DNA of 8,222 nt from Bacteroidales bacterium UBA1714 (lineage in GTDB: Bacteria; Bacteroidota; Bacteroidia; Bacteroidales; Paludibacteraceae), in contig DCIY01000019.1 of NCBI GenBank assembly GCA_002317295.1, positions 28,565 through 36,786 of the forward strand, in the 5' to 3' direction. The notes under the pieces are model-generated. The model was not told the DNA's origin and made no database searches. It saw only the letters and a list, made by a program, of their open reading frames with translations. Below are positions 1 to 6,949 of this stretch, piece after piece. The first letter of the stretch is position 1. Each line of letters begins with the position of its first letter. Both the position numbers and the translations under genes were made by a program.

Positions 1-422
1 GCGCCACCCAGTCCCACAATACCGGCTGCACTGATTTTGTCAATGATGGCTTTGGGCTCCAGGGTGCATTCGCGGATGACATCGGGAGTGCGATCGATAT
101 CTTCCAACCATTCATCACCCTCTACATCCATAAAGATGGCTGGCATTTTCATACCCCAGGCATCGATGGTAGTATCGATTTTGGTAATCGTTCCTGAATA
201 AGGTGCGTGTATGGGAGCACTTACAAAACCACCTGCTTGGGCGATGACTTGACCGACTTTGACATGGTCTCCTTTTTCCACAATGGGTTTGGCAGGAGCA
301 CCTATATGCTGACTCAGGGGAATAATGGCCTTGGTGGTCAGGGCACATTCCGTAATCGGCTGATGTGCGGAATATTCTTTATTATCATGCGGATGTACTC
401 CGCCTATTCTAAATGTACTCAT
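1..422 (-). CDS. rnfC: RnfC, ion-translocating ferredoxin:NAD+ oxidoreductase subunit C (5' part only)
   Basis: This is the N-terminal 140 codons of RnfC; the gene continues beyond the left edge of the window. RnfC is the peripheral cytoplasmic Rnf subunit that, in characterised complexes, carries FMN and the NAD(H) site and two [4Fe-4S] clusters. The visible part begins MSTFRIGGVHPHDNKEYSA. It contains the family hallmarks PLSQHIGAPAKPIVEKGD (about residues 35-52), GQVIAQAGGFVSAPIHAPYSG (about 57-77, a lipoyl/barrel-sandwich-like segment) and MKMPAIFMDVEGDEW (about 90-104). The window cuts it in the glycine-rich IVGLGGA, which begins the nucleotide-binding region. The cysteine motifs of the cluster domain lie outside the window. 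The ATG at 422 is supported by homology starting at once and by its position 8 nt after the rnfB stop. No Shine-Dalgarno sequence is visible; the spacer is A/T-rich. Identification is secure, completeness is not testable here. Confidence 0.95.
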   Translation of the reverse strand, partial: MSTFRIGGVHPHDNKEYSAHQPITECALTTKAIIPLSQHIGAPAKPIVEKGDHVKVGQVIAQAGGFVSAPIHAPYSGTITKIDTTIDAWGMKMPAIFMDVEGDEWLEDIDRTPDVIRECTLEPKAIIDKISAAGIVGLGG

Positions 423-430
423 AATTTTAT

Positions 431-1315
431 CTAATCAGTTGTCGCTTTCGCTGTTGTGTTTGTCGTTGTCGTTGTGGCTGCGTCGCCTTTGGGTTTACGA
501 GGCGGAAAATTCAGTGCGTGAATGGAACCCGTTGGGCAAACATCTTCGCATTTGCGGCACATACGGCATTTGTCGGCATCAATATAGGCCAGATTATTCT
601 CCACGGTGATGGCTTCAAACTCGCAAACGGTTTTGCACTTACCGCAACCGATGCAGGCGTTCAGACAGGCCTTGCGAGCAGGAGCTCCTTTGTCCGTATT
701 CACGCACAGAACGACCACTTTGCGGTTCTTGATGCCTTTTTTACGAAGTTCAATAATAGACCTTGGACATGCTTTGGCACAAGCACCACATGCGGTACAT
801 TTATCCTCGTCTACTATGGGAAGACCGGTTACGGAATCCATGGACAAGGCGCCAAATTGACATGCGGCAACGCAGTCGCCACAACCCAGGCATCCAAACG
901 GACAATTGCTCTCGCCTACATACAGGCTGTGCATGATCTTACAGCTCTTCACTCCATCATACTCACTGGTACGAGGGCGTGCTTCGCAAGTACCATTGCA
1001 CCGCACAACGGCTACTTTAGGTTCCACCGCTGCGGCTTCCATTCCGAGCACATTGCCGATTTGCGTCATCACGGCCGAACCTCCAACTGGGCAAAGAAGA
1101 CCCTCCAGCGAAGTGGCTTTGACGCAAGCCTCAGCCATGGCACGGCAACCTGCAAAACCGCATCCGCCACAGTTAGCACCCGGAAGTACCTCCTGTACCT
1201 GATCGATTCTGGGATCTTCTTCTACCTTAAACTTCTGGGCAATGATAAACAGCAGAATCGCTGCTATCAGTCCTGTAACGCCCAGAACAAGCAAAGAAAT
1301 AATAATGACATTCAT
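431..1315 (-). CDS. rnfB: RnfB, iron-sulfur electron-transfer subunit of the Rnf complex
   Basis: RnfB takes electrons from reduced ferredoxin and passes them into the membrane-bound Rnf complex, which couples ferredoxin oxidation and NAD+ reduction to ion pumping. The 294-aa product has an N-terminal membrane anchor (about residues 3-26). It is followed by the 4Fe-4S domain CGGCGFAGC with cysteines 49, 52, 57 and 75. Four ferredoxin-type CxxCxxCxxxC motifs come next: C142/145/148/152, C173/176/179/183, C221/224/227/231 and C250/253/256/260. This gives up to five clusters, more than in the shorter proteobacterial RsxB/RnfB, which has two ferredoxin motifs. Extra cysteines at 106, 110, 125, 138 and 217 are also present. 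The C-terminus (about 278-294) is a Thr/Ala-rich tail of low complexity. The start ATG overlaps the stop of the upstream RseC-like gene as ATGA, and rnfC follows after 8 nt, so the three are co-transcribed and probably translationally coupled. Confidence 0.97.
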   Translation of the reverse strand: MNVIIISLLVLGVTGLIAAILLFIIAQKFKVEEDPRIDQVQEVLPGANCGGCGFAGCRAMAEACVKATSLEGLLCPVGGSAVMTQIGNVLGMEAAAVEPKVAVVRCNGTCEARPRTSEYDGVKSCKIMHSLYVGESNCPFGCLGCGDCVAACQFGALSMDSVTGLPIVDEDKCTACGACAKACPRSIIELRKKGIKNRKVVVLCVNTDKGAPARKACLNACIGCGKCKTVCEFEAITVENNLAYIDADKCRMCRKCEDVCPTGSIHALNFPPRKPKGDAATTTTTNTTAKATTD

Positions 1316-1590
1316 ATTTTTGGTTTTTTAAAAAATAATACAAGGTAATATACTCCTACGGCACCCAATCCGAGGCCGCCGGCCGCGTATTCGTTGTGCA
1401 TCACCTGACTCACTACCACCAAAACGCTCACCAAAATGACAAACGGAATCAGGTAGGCAATGACAATTGCTTTCCAACGCTGCCCCCGACTGATGCCTGT
1501 GTCTTCGTTGGTTAAACAACGATCTTTCAGTGCACAACCGATGCACGCTTGAGAGGATTGGTGATGATGTTGTTGTTCACATTCGGCCAT
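1312..1590 (-). CDS. rseC: Short RseC-like (SoxR-reducing system family) membrane protein
   Basis: This 92-aa protein heads the rnf operon. RseC-family proteins often accompany Rnf/Rsx genes; the E. coli member helps keep SoxR reduced, but the role in Bacteroidota is not established. The family's cysteine signature is visible as CIGCALKDRC (Cys 16, 19, 25), with another Cys at 4 in a His/Gln-rich N-terminus (HHHQ at 8-11). Two transmembrane helices follow (about 41-62 and 68-87) and a basic tail ends in KKPKI. Typical members are about 135-160 aa and carry an N-terminal beta-rich segment before the cysteines and a further segment between cysteines and helices; both are largely missing here. 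The start is the only ATG after an in-frame TAA upstream (near 1618), so the short N-terminus is not a start-calling error. The stop TGA overlaps the rnfB ATG. The call rests on the cysteine motif, two helices and context. Confidence 0.75.
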   Translation of the reverse strand: MAECEQQHHHQSSQACIGCALKDRCLTNEDTGISRGQRWKAIVIAYLIPFVILVSVLVVVSQVMHNEYAAGGLGLGAVGVYYLVLFFKKPKI

Positions 1591-1609
1591 TTTACCACAA
1601 ATTAGCGCG

Positions 1610-1641
1610 CAAAATTATAAATAATTTTTGGTTTATGCAAA
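1610..1641 (-). promoter_or_regulatory. Promoter of the RseC-like/rnf operon (Bacteroidetes type)
   Basis: Read on the minus strand, TTTG at 1641-1638 and TAATTTTG at 1617-1610 are separated by 20 nt. This matches the Bacteroidetes primary-sigma consensus TTTG-N19-21-TAnnTTTG. The -7 box ends 19 nt before the ATG at 1590, so the 5' leader would be only about 12-16 nt. The exact transcription start is not visible from sequence. Confidence 0.75.
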
Positions 1642-1660
1642 TAATTCATGGTTTATTTCA
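1621..1660. repeat. Imperfect tandem 20-bp direct repeat between the divergent promoters
   Basis: Copies at 1621-1640 and 1641-1660 match at about 15 of 20 positions. They share ATAATT followed, two bases later, by TGGTTTAT. They abut with a 20-bp period, close to two helical turns, so equivalent bases lie on the same DNA face. The minus-strand -33 box spans the junction of the copies. The region is A/T-rich, so chance similarity cannot be excluded; a regulator-binding role is inference only. A run of nine A's (1660-1668) follows. Confidence 0.5.
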
Positions 1661-1676
1661 AAAAAAAATGGAAAAG

Positions 1677-1708
1677 TTTGGTATTGTGGATATTATTTTG
1701 TATCTTTG
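1677..1708 (+). promoter_or_regulatory. Promoter of the ftsK operon (Bacteroidetes type)
   Basis: TTTG at 1677-1680 and TATCTTTG at 1701-1708 are separated by exactly 20 nt, an excellent match to the Bacteroidetes primary-sigma promoter. Nine consecutive A's at 1660-1668 lie just upstream of the -33 box and could act like an UP element. The -7 box ends 18 nt before the ATG at 1727. This placement rules out any ftsK start upstream of about 1710, such as the open-frame ATG at 1628. Confidence 0.85.
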
Positions 1709-1726
1709 CACGCTAAAAATTGTATT

Positions 1727-4252
1727 ATGCCCAGAAAATTGATTAAAAATACGATGGATGATGCGCCACACAGCCGTACTTATGCGAGCACGGTGCGTGT
1801 TCAGCGCCTTCCATTTTTTGCCCAACTCAAGCAAGTGTTTCAGGATCCTCGAACCGCCAAGATTTTTGGATTGATTTTGGTGGCTTTTGGGGTATTTGCC
1901 CTGGCTTCTTTTATCTGTTTTTTTGTGACCGGCGCGGCGGATTCTTCGATTGTGGAGATGGCGCGTGAGAATCGTGTTGCCCACCGTTCGGAGATTCATA
2001 ACAAATTGGGCCTCCCGGGAGCTACCTTATCCGCTTTTTTGGTAGACGGCAGTTTCGGTTTGTTGTCCATATGCCTGATTGTCTTGCTTGTTTGCTATGG
2101 TTTGAAGTTGTTGGGAGTGACACACAAACCCGGATGGAAATTGTTTTTTATTTCCGCCTTTTGGTTAGTTTGGGGGTCTGTCTTTTTGAGTTTTATTCAG
2201 TGCCAGTTCCATTTGGACCTGTTTTTCCGTTTAGGTGGCTCTCATGGTGAATGGCTCAATCTGTGGCTGACCGGCTATATCCATTTTTGGGGAATGGTCA
2301 TCGTTCTGTTGCTGACTTTGGGCATTTATTGTCTGGTACTGGATCCTGATTTTATCGAACATGTACGGGAAAAATGGACGGCTCTTAAAGCAAAAATAAC
2401 GCAGAAGAGCCACTCAGAACCGGATGCAGACATCCCTTCAACTCCGGATAGTATCCTATCGGTGGAACAGGGACCGGTTGATATTGAAATCAGTGTTTCG
2501 GAACCGGAACCGGAGTCCTCTCATCCTGAGGAATTGGAAGTGGAAATAGCGCAAACTCAACCGGAATTAGAACCGGAATCGGAAGAGGAAGATATCCAAT
2601 CCGAGGAGCCTGAATCGGAAGAGCAAACGGAGTTGGAAATTATGCAAACCAAAGAGGTGGAACTGGGGGAACAGAGTGCTGAGGATCGGTTACGCAATTT
2701 GGGTCCGTATGATCCACGCAAAGATCTGGAACACTATAAGTTCCCTACGCTGGATTTACTCAAGGTATATGATAACGAAACCGCTCCGGTGATTGATCAG
2801 GTGGAGCAACAGAATAATGCCAACAAAATCGTTACTTCTCTGCGCAATTTTGGTATAGAAATAGAATCCATTAAGGCCACGGTAGGTCCTACTGTGACCT
2901 TATACGAAGTAGTCCCGCAAGCGGGGACGCGCGTAGCCAAAATCCAATCATTGGAAGCAGATATTATGATGTCCTTATCGGCTTCCGGTATCCGTATCAT
3001 TGCCCCCATGCCAGGTAAAGGAACGATTGGTATAGAGGTGCCCAATGAGAAGAAACAAATCGTTTCGATGCACTCGGTAGTGGCTTCCAAACGATTTCAG
3101 GAAGACAAGAAAATGCGGTTGCCGATTGCGCTGGGACGCACGATTACCAATGAGGTGTTTATGTTCGATTTGGCCAAGACTCCTCACTTATTGGTTGCCG
3201 GTGCTACAGGACAAGGTAAGTCCGTGGCTATCAATGCCATTATTACCTCCTTGCTCTACAAAAAGCACCCTGCGGAGATGAAACTGGTATTGGTGGATCC
3301 CAAACGTGTGGAATTTGTGCCTTATCGTGCGTTGGCTCATCATTATCTGGCGGCCATGCCGGGTGTGGATGAACGGGATATTATCATTACGGATTGCCAA
3401 AAAGTGATTGACACCCTCAATTCGTTGGTCATTGAAATGGAAAACCGTTACGAATTGTTGGAGGATGCGGGTGTACGCAACCTGGAAGATTATAATGAGA
3501 AATTTATCAATCGTCGTCTGAATCCGGACAAACTGGTAGCCGACAAGTTCCATCACCAGTTCCTGCCCTATATCGTGATAGTCATTGACGAGTACGGTGA
3601 TTTTATCATGCAGGCCGGTAAACAGGTGGAGACCCCTATTGCGCGTATCACGCAAAAGGCGCGCGCCGTGGGAATGCATATGATTTTGGCTACGCAGCGT
3701 CCATCGGTCAATATCGTTACGGGTGTCATCAAGGCCAATATCCCGACTCGAATAGCCCTTCGTACACAGTCGGTGGTGGATTCTCGTACGGTGCTGGATG
3801 CCAAAGGAGCTGAACAATTGATTGGTAAAGGAGATTTGCTGTATTCCGGAAATGGCGAAATGTTCCGTATTCAGTGCGCTTTTGTGGATACACCGGAGGT
3901 GGATCAGATTGTGGAATATGTATCCGAGCAGCAACATTATTTCGAACCATATCAGTTGCCTGAATATGTGCCGGAAGGACAGGAGTCAGATGCCTTGCAA
4001 CCGGGTGCTGTGGATATGAAACGTCTGGATCCGATGTTTGCCGATGTGGCTCGCTATGTGGTCAGCAAACAGGAGGGTAGTACCTCACGCCTGCAACGCG
4101 CATTTGAAATTGGATATAACCGTGCCGGCAAACTGTCCGATCAACTGGAAGCAGCCGGTATCGTGGGCCCCAATAAGGGTCCAAAAGGCAGGGATGTTCT
4201 CATTCAGGATATGGCAACATTAGAGGATTTATTAGCTCAGTTAGGTGCATGA
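1727..4252 (+). CDS. ftsK: FtsK/SpoIIIE-family DNA translocase
   Basis: FtsK is a septum-anchored ATP-driven pump that moves chromosome ends into daughter cells and assists dimer resolution. The 841-aa product has four N-terminal transmembrane helices (about 46-68, 108-130, 137-158, 183-206). A strongly acidic Glu/Pro-rich linker follows (about 230-320), then the motor. The alpha domain is about 340-470. The beta RecA-like domain has Walker A GATGQGKS at 492-499, Walker B ending IVIDE (Asp621, Glu622) and ATQRPSVNIVTGVIKANIP from 655. The C-terminal winged-helix gamma domain (about 768-841) includes TSRLQRAFEIGYNRAGKL and would read polar DNA motifs. All catalytic motifs are intact. The start at 1727 (MPRKL) is the first ATG downstream of the promoter; ATG 1754 (MDDAP) is a possible alternative, and the frame also stays open upstream to 1628, before the promoter. 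The stop overlaps the lolA start as ATGA. Confidence 0.96.
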   Translation: MPRKLIKNTMDDAPHSRTYASTVRVQRLPFFAQLKQVFQDPRTAKIFGLILVAFGVFALASFICFFVTGAADSSIVEMARENRVAHRSEIHNKLGLPGATLSAFLVDGSFGLLSICLIVLLVCYGLKLLGVTHKPGWKLFFISAFWLVWGSVFLSFIQCQFHLDLFFRLGGSHGEWLNLWLTGYIHFWGMVIVLLLTLGIYCLVLDPDFIEHVREKWTALKAKITQKSHSEPDADIPSTPDSILSVEQGPVDIEISVSEPEPESSHPEELEVEIAQTQPELEPESEEEDIQSEEPESEEQTELEIMQTKEVELGEQSAEDRLRNLGPYDPRKDLEHYKFPTLDLLKVYDNETAPVIDQVEQQNNANKIVTSLRNFGIEIESIKATVGPTVTLYEVVPQAGTRVAKIQSLEADIMMSLSASGIRIIAPMPGKGTIGIEVPNEKKQIVSMHSVVASKRFQEDKKMRLPIALGRTITNEVFMFDLAKTPHLLVAGATGQGKSVAINAIITSLLYKKHPAEMKLVLVDPKRVEFVPYRALAHHYLAAMPGVDERDIIITDCQKVIDTLNSLVIEMENRYELLEDAGVRNLEDYNEKFINRRLNPDKLVADKFHHQFLPYIVIVIDEYGDFIMQAGKQVETPIARITQKARAVGMHMILATQRPSVNIVTGVIKANIPTRIALRTQSVVDSRTVLDAKGAEQLIGKGDLLYSGNGEMFRIQCAFVDTPEVDQIVEYVSEQQHYFEPYQLPEYVPEGQESDALQPGAVDMKRLDPMFADVARYVVSKQEGSTSRLQRAFEIGYNRAGKLSDQLEAAGIVGPNKGPKGRDVLIQDMATLEDLLAQLGA

Positions 4253-4788
4253 TAGCGACCATTTTACTATCCGTTTTATCGTCTTTTATGGCGTATTTGC
4301 AAACCCATACCTTACAGTCGGATGTTCGACTGACGGTAGGTAAGGATGTGACCCAAGCGTTTACGTACACCGGTTCCATCACCATGGCCGGTGAACGATT
4401 TAAAGCATCTATTTTAGGCATGGAGGCTGCTTATGATGGCAACACCTTTTACCTGTATCGTGAAGCCGATGAAGAACTGACTCTATCCACTCCGACTCAG
4501 GAAGAGTTGGGCCAGAATAATCCCTTGTATTTTGCGCAGGCTATGGCTCAATCATGCCATATTACCGAGCGTGTGTCAGGGGAGCAGACCATCCTGACAA
4601 TGACGCCTCAAACCGCCTCTGATATTCAACGTATCGAATTGGTTATCAAAGAGATGATGCCTGTGCGAGTGGAAATGAAAGAGGCGGGTAAATTTACCCG
4701 ATTGGAGTTTGTTAACCCTCAATATATATCCCAGGTACCTGCGTTTGTTATTGCCAAACCGGATGCCTATTTGAACGATTTACGATAA
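4249..4788 (+). CDS. lolA: LolA-like outer-membrane lipoprotein carrier protein
   Basis: LolA is a periplasmic chaperone that accepts lipoproteins released from the inner membrane and ferries them to the outer membrane. The 179-aa product has a hydrophobic N-terminus (MIATILLSVLSSFMA, likely cleaved after about residue 15). It then shows the beta-rich LolA pattern of Bacteroidota: a segment with AYDGNTFYLYREADEELTL (about 61-79), then STPTQEELGQNNPLYF (about 80-95), resembling the TPTxxEL-NP turn of this family. Later strands include LVIKEMMPVRVEMKEAGK. It is somewhat shorter than the usual 200-220 aa, with a brief N-terminal region. The signal sequence has no Lys/Arg before its hydrophobic core, which is atypical. 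It sits between ftsK and trxB as in related genomes, overlapping ftsK by 4 nt and trxB by 1 nt. The family assignment rests on motif pattern and context rather than on catalytic residues. Confidence 0.82.
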   Translation: MIATILLSVLSSFMAYLQTHTLQSDVRLTVGKDVTQAFTYTGSITMAGERFKASILGMEAAYDGNTFYLYREADEELTLSTPTQEELGQNNPLYFAQAMAQSCHITERVSGEQTILTMTPQTASDIQRIELVIKEMMPVRVEMKEAGKFTRLEFVNPQYISQVPAFVIAKPDAYLNDLR

Positions 4789-5747
4789 TGATTTATCCCT
4801 GTTTAATTATTGGCAGCGGCCCCGCCGGATACACGGCAGCCATTTATGCTTCCCGCGCTAATCTGCAACCGGTACTCATCGAAGGACCACAACTGGGTGG
4901 TCAACTGATGATTACCACGGAGGTGGAAAATTTTCCCGGCTATCCAGACGGAGTGGAACCCTTTCAAATGATGGATGATATGCGTCGTCAGGCCGAGCGG
5001 TTTGGTACGCAGTTTATTTCCAACCTGGTGACTCGGGTGCAATTTTGTCATGATGGCGCTCAACCGCATCAGGTTTGGTTGGAAGATGACCGAATGCTTC
5101 AGGCGTGGACAGTGATTATTGCCACGGGAGCCAGTGCCCGATTTTTGGGGATTCCGTCTGAGAAAGAATATCAGGGACGTGGGATAAGTGCCTGTGCCAC
5201 ATGCGATGGATTCTTCTATCGCAAAAAAGTGGTGGCTGTTGTCGGCGGTGGCGATACTGCCTGTGAAGAAGCGCAGTATTTGTCCGGATTGTGTGACAAA
5301 GTGTATATGATTGTGCGTAAACCCTTTTTGCGTGCCTCCCAGATTATGCAGGACAGGGTCATGAATAATCCCAAAATTGAGGTGCTGTTTGAGCACAATA
5401 CACTCCGCCTGACGGGAGAAAATAAGGTGGAAGGTGCGGACCTGGTTTATCGCAAGAATCAAACGGATGAACAGATTCGCCACATTGATATCAACGGGTT
5501 CTTCCTGGCCATTGGTCACCAGCCCAATACGGCTTTGTTTGCAGATTTCTTGGCCCGTAACGAAGAAGGATATATTTTGACTCAGGGCGATTCAACCGAG
5601 TGTTATCAGTTGGATGGTCAGCATATTTTTCCGGGTGTTTTTGCAGCCGGCGATTGTGCGGACCCGCATTTCAGACAAGCGATTGTGGCTGCGGCATCCG
5701 GATGTAAAGCGGCCATGCAGTCAGACCGTTACTTAAAGAGCAAATGA
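4788..5747 (+). CDS. trxB: Thioredoxin-disulfide reductase
   Basis: This cytoplasmic FAD flavoenzyme uses NADPH to reduce thioredoxin, feeding thiol-dependent enzymes and oxidative-stress defence. The 319-aa product is full length for the low-molecular-weight type. Visible motifs are the FAD dinucleotide fold GSGPAG (9-14), GGQLMITTEVENFPGYPDG (37-55), ATGASAR (112-118), redox-active CATC (Cys136, Cys139), the NADPH-fold GGGDTACEEA (153-162) and the C-terminal FAD motif FAAGDC followed by RQAIVAAASGCKAA (285-309). The usual HRRxxxRA 2'-phosphate-binding motif reads VRKPFLRA here (176-183), keeping basic residues R177, K178 and R182 but not the histidine. There is no fused thioredoxin domain. 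The ATG overlaps the lolA stop by one base (TAATG) and the stop overlaps the next gene as ATGA, so it lies in the middle of a coupled operon. The start is fixed by the FAD motif beginning at residue 9. Confidence 0.97.
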   Translation: MIYPCLIIGSGPAGYTAAIYASRANLQPVLIEGPQLGGQLMITTEVENFPGYPDGVEPFQMMDDMRRQAERFGTQFISNLVTRVQFCHDGAQPHQVWLEDDRMLQAWTVIIATGASARFLGIPSEKEYQGRGISACATCDGFFYRKKVVAVVGGGDTACEEAQYLSGLCDKVYMIVRKPFLRASQIMQDRVMNNPKIEVLFEHNTLRLTGENKVEGADLVYRKNQTDEQIRHIDINGFFLAIGHQPNTALFADFLARNEEGYILTQGDSTECYQLDGQHIFPGVFAAGDCADPHFRQAIVAAASGCKAAMQSDRYLKSK

Positions 5748-6937
5748 AAACCATTAAAGATATTTATCGCATCGGTTATGGGCCTTCCAGCAGTCATACC
5801 ATCGGCCCCCATCGTGCGGCTGAGATGTTTCTGGCGCAATGCCCCGATGCCCCTCAGTATGAGGTAACACTTTATGGCAGTTTGGGTGCCACGGGCAAAG
5901 GACATATGACGGATAAGGCGATTCTGAGCGTCATTCCTTCGGCCCAAATCGTGTGGAAAGGGGACGTCTTTTTGCCTTTCCATCCCAACGGGATGCTTTT
6001 TCGAGCCATGACTGACCAGGGACAGGAATTGCATTCCTGGACGGTGTATAGTATAGGGGGTGGCGCTCTGGCTCAGGAAGGTAAAGAGGAAACGTCTCCC
6101 GATGTGTACGACATGCATTTGATGACGGATATTCAGCATTATTGTGATCAAACAGGTAAGTCCTATTGGGAGTATGTCCAAGAGTGTGAGGGACCCGATA
6201 TCTGGGACTATCTGCACGAAGTGTGGCAGGTCATGAAAGAGGCAGTTATTCGGGGACTGGATGCCGAAGGAGTGTTACCCGGTCCGTTAGGCATACGACG
6301 TAAGGCCAATACCTATTATATCAAATCATCTGCGTACAAAGATAACCTGCGTACACGCGCTCTGGTATTTGCGTATGCGTTGGCTGTGAGTGAGGAAAAT
6401 GCGTCCATGGGACGAATCGTGACGGCTCCCACCTGTGGATCCTGTGGCGTCGTACCTGCCGTATTGTATCATTTGGCCACTTCGCGCGATTTTTCGGAGC
6501 AACGTATCCTTAGAGCTCTTGCCACTGCCGGACTATTTGGGAATGTGGTTCGTACGAATGCTTCTATTTCAGGAGCAGAAGTGGGTTGTCAGGGTGAAGT
6601 GGGGGTCGCGTGTGCGATGGCATCCGCTGCGGCTACGCAATTGTTTGGAGGCAGTCCGGCTCAAATTGAATATTCGGCGGAAATGGGTTTGGAACATCAC
6701 TTGGGCATGACCTGCGATCCGGTTTGCGGTTTGGTCCAGATACCTTGTATAGAACGCAACGCCTATGCGGCTGCGCGCGCATTGGACGCGAATATCTACG
6801 CCTCCTGTTCGGATGGTCAGCATCGTGTATCGTTTGACCATGTGGTCAATGTGATGCAACAAACAGGCCACGACCTTCCTTCGTTGTACAAAGAAACGGC
6901 CCTCGGTGGTCTGGCCACCATGGGGCTGACCGATTAA
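5744..6937 (+). CDS. sdaA: L-serine ammonia-lyase (L-serine dehydratase), one-chain iron-sulfur type
   Basis: This enzyme deaminates L-serine to pyruvate and ammonia using a [4Fe-4S] cluster rather than PLP. The 397-aa product is a single chain with the beta domain first (about 1-150, containing GPSSSHTIGPHRAAEMF at 13-29 and GSLGATGKGHMTDKA at 45-59). The alpha domain follows (about 155-397, with GRIVTAPTCGSCGVVPAVLY at 223-242). By comparison with characterised enzymes, the cluster ligands are probably Cys282 (in GCQGEVGVAC), Cys324 (in GMTCDPVCGLVQ) and Cys335 (in IPCIERNA). The C-terminus ends GGLATMGLTD and lacks the C-terminal cysteine that occupies the active site in the Legionella enzyme. 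The start overlaps the trxB stop, and homology begins at residue 1. Tandem TAA TAA stops end the gene. Oxygen sensitivity of the cluster fits an anaerobic lifestyle; a link to the neighbouring thioredoxin reductase is only inference. Confidence 0.95.
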   Translation: MKTIKDIYRIGYGPSSSHTIGPHRAAEMFLAQCPDAPQYEVTLYGSLGATGKGHMTDKAILSVIPSAQIVWKGDVFLPFHPNGMLFRAMTDQGQELHSWTVYSIGGGALAQEGKEETSPDVYDMHLMTDIQHYCDQTGKSYWEYVQECEGPDIWDYLHEVWQVMKEAVIRGLDAEGVLPGPLGIRRKANTYYIKSSAYKDNLRTRALVFAYALAVSEENASMGRIVTAPTCGSCGVVPAVLYHLATSRDFSEQRILRALATAGLFGNVVRTNASISGAEVGCQGEVGVACAMASAAATQLFGGSPAQIEYSAEMGLEHHLGMTCDPVCGLVQIPCIERNAYAAARALDANIYASCSDGQHRVSFDHVVNVMQQTGHDLPSLYKETALGGLATMGLTD

Positions 6938-6949
6938 TAAACCATAGTC

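Noticed and set aside
518..1348. 276-codon open frame on the plus strand opposite rnfB
   Set aside because: It is antisense to a clearly conserved iron-sulfur protein. Its translation is low in recognisable motifs and its openness follows from rnfB codon use.
1628..1726. Upstream extension of the ftsK frame to an ATG at 1628
   Set aside because: The added 33 residues lie across the promoter (1677-1708) and upstream of the expected transcript start, and do not resemble an FtsK N-terminus.
2490..2670. Repetitive GGAACCGGA-like DNA in ftsK, considered as a repeat element
   Set aside because: It simply encodes the Glu/Pro-rich acidic linker common in FtsK proteins; there is no regular period indicating a separate element.
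3188..3937. 249-codon open frame on the minus strand inside ftsK
   Set aside because: It is antisense to the conserved FtsK motor domain and its product shows no domain pattern. It has no promoter of its own that I can see.
4525..4545. Promoter-like TATTTTGC within lolA
   Set aside because: The -7 match is incomplete and no properly spaced TTTG partner was identified; the following genes overlap and need no internal promoter.
4803..5519. 238-codon open frame on the minus strand inside trxB
   Set aside because: It is a shadow of the thioredoxin reductase reading frame, which has every expected motif.
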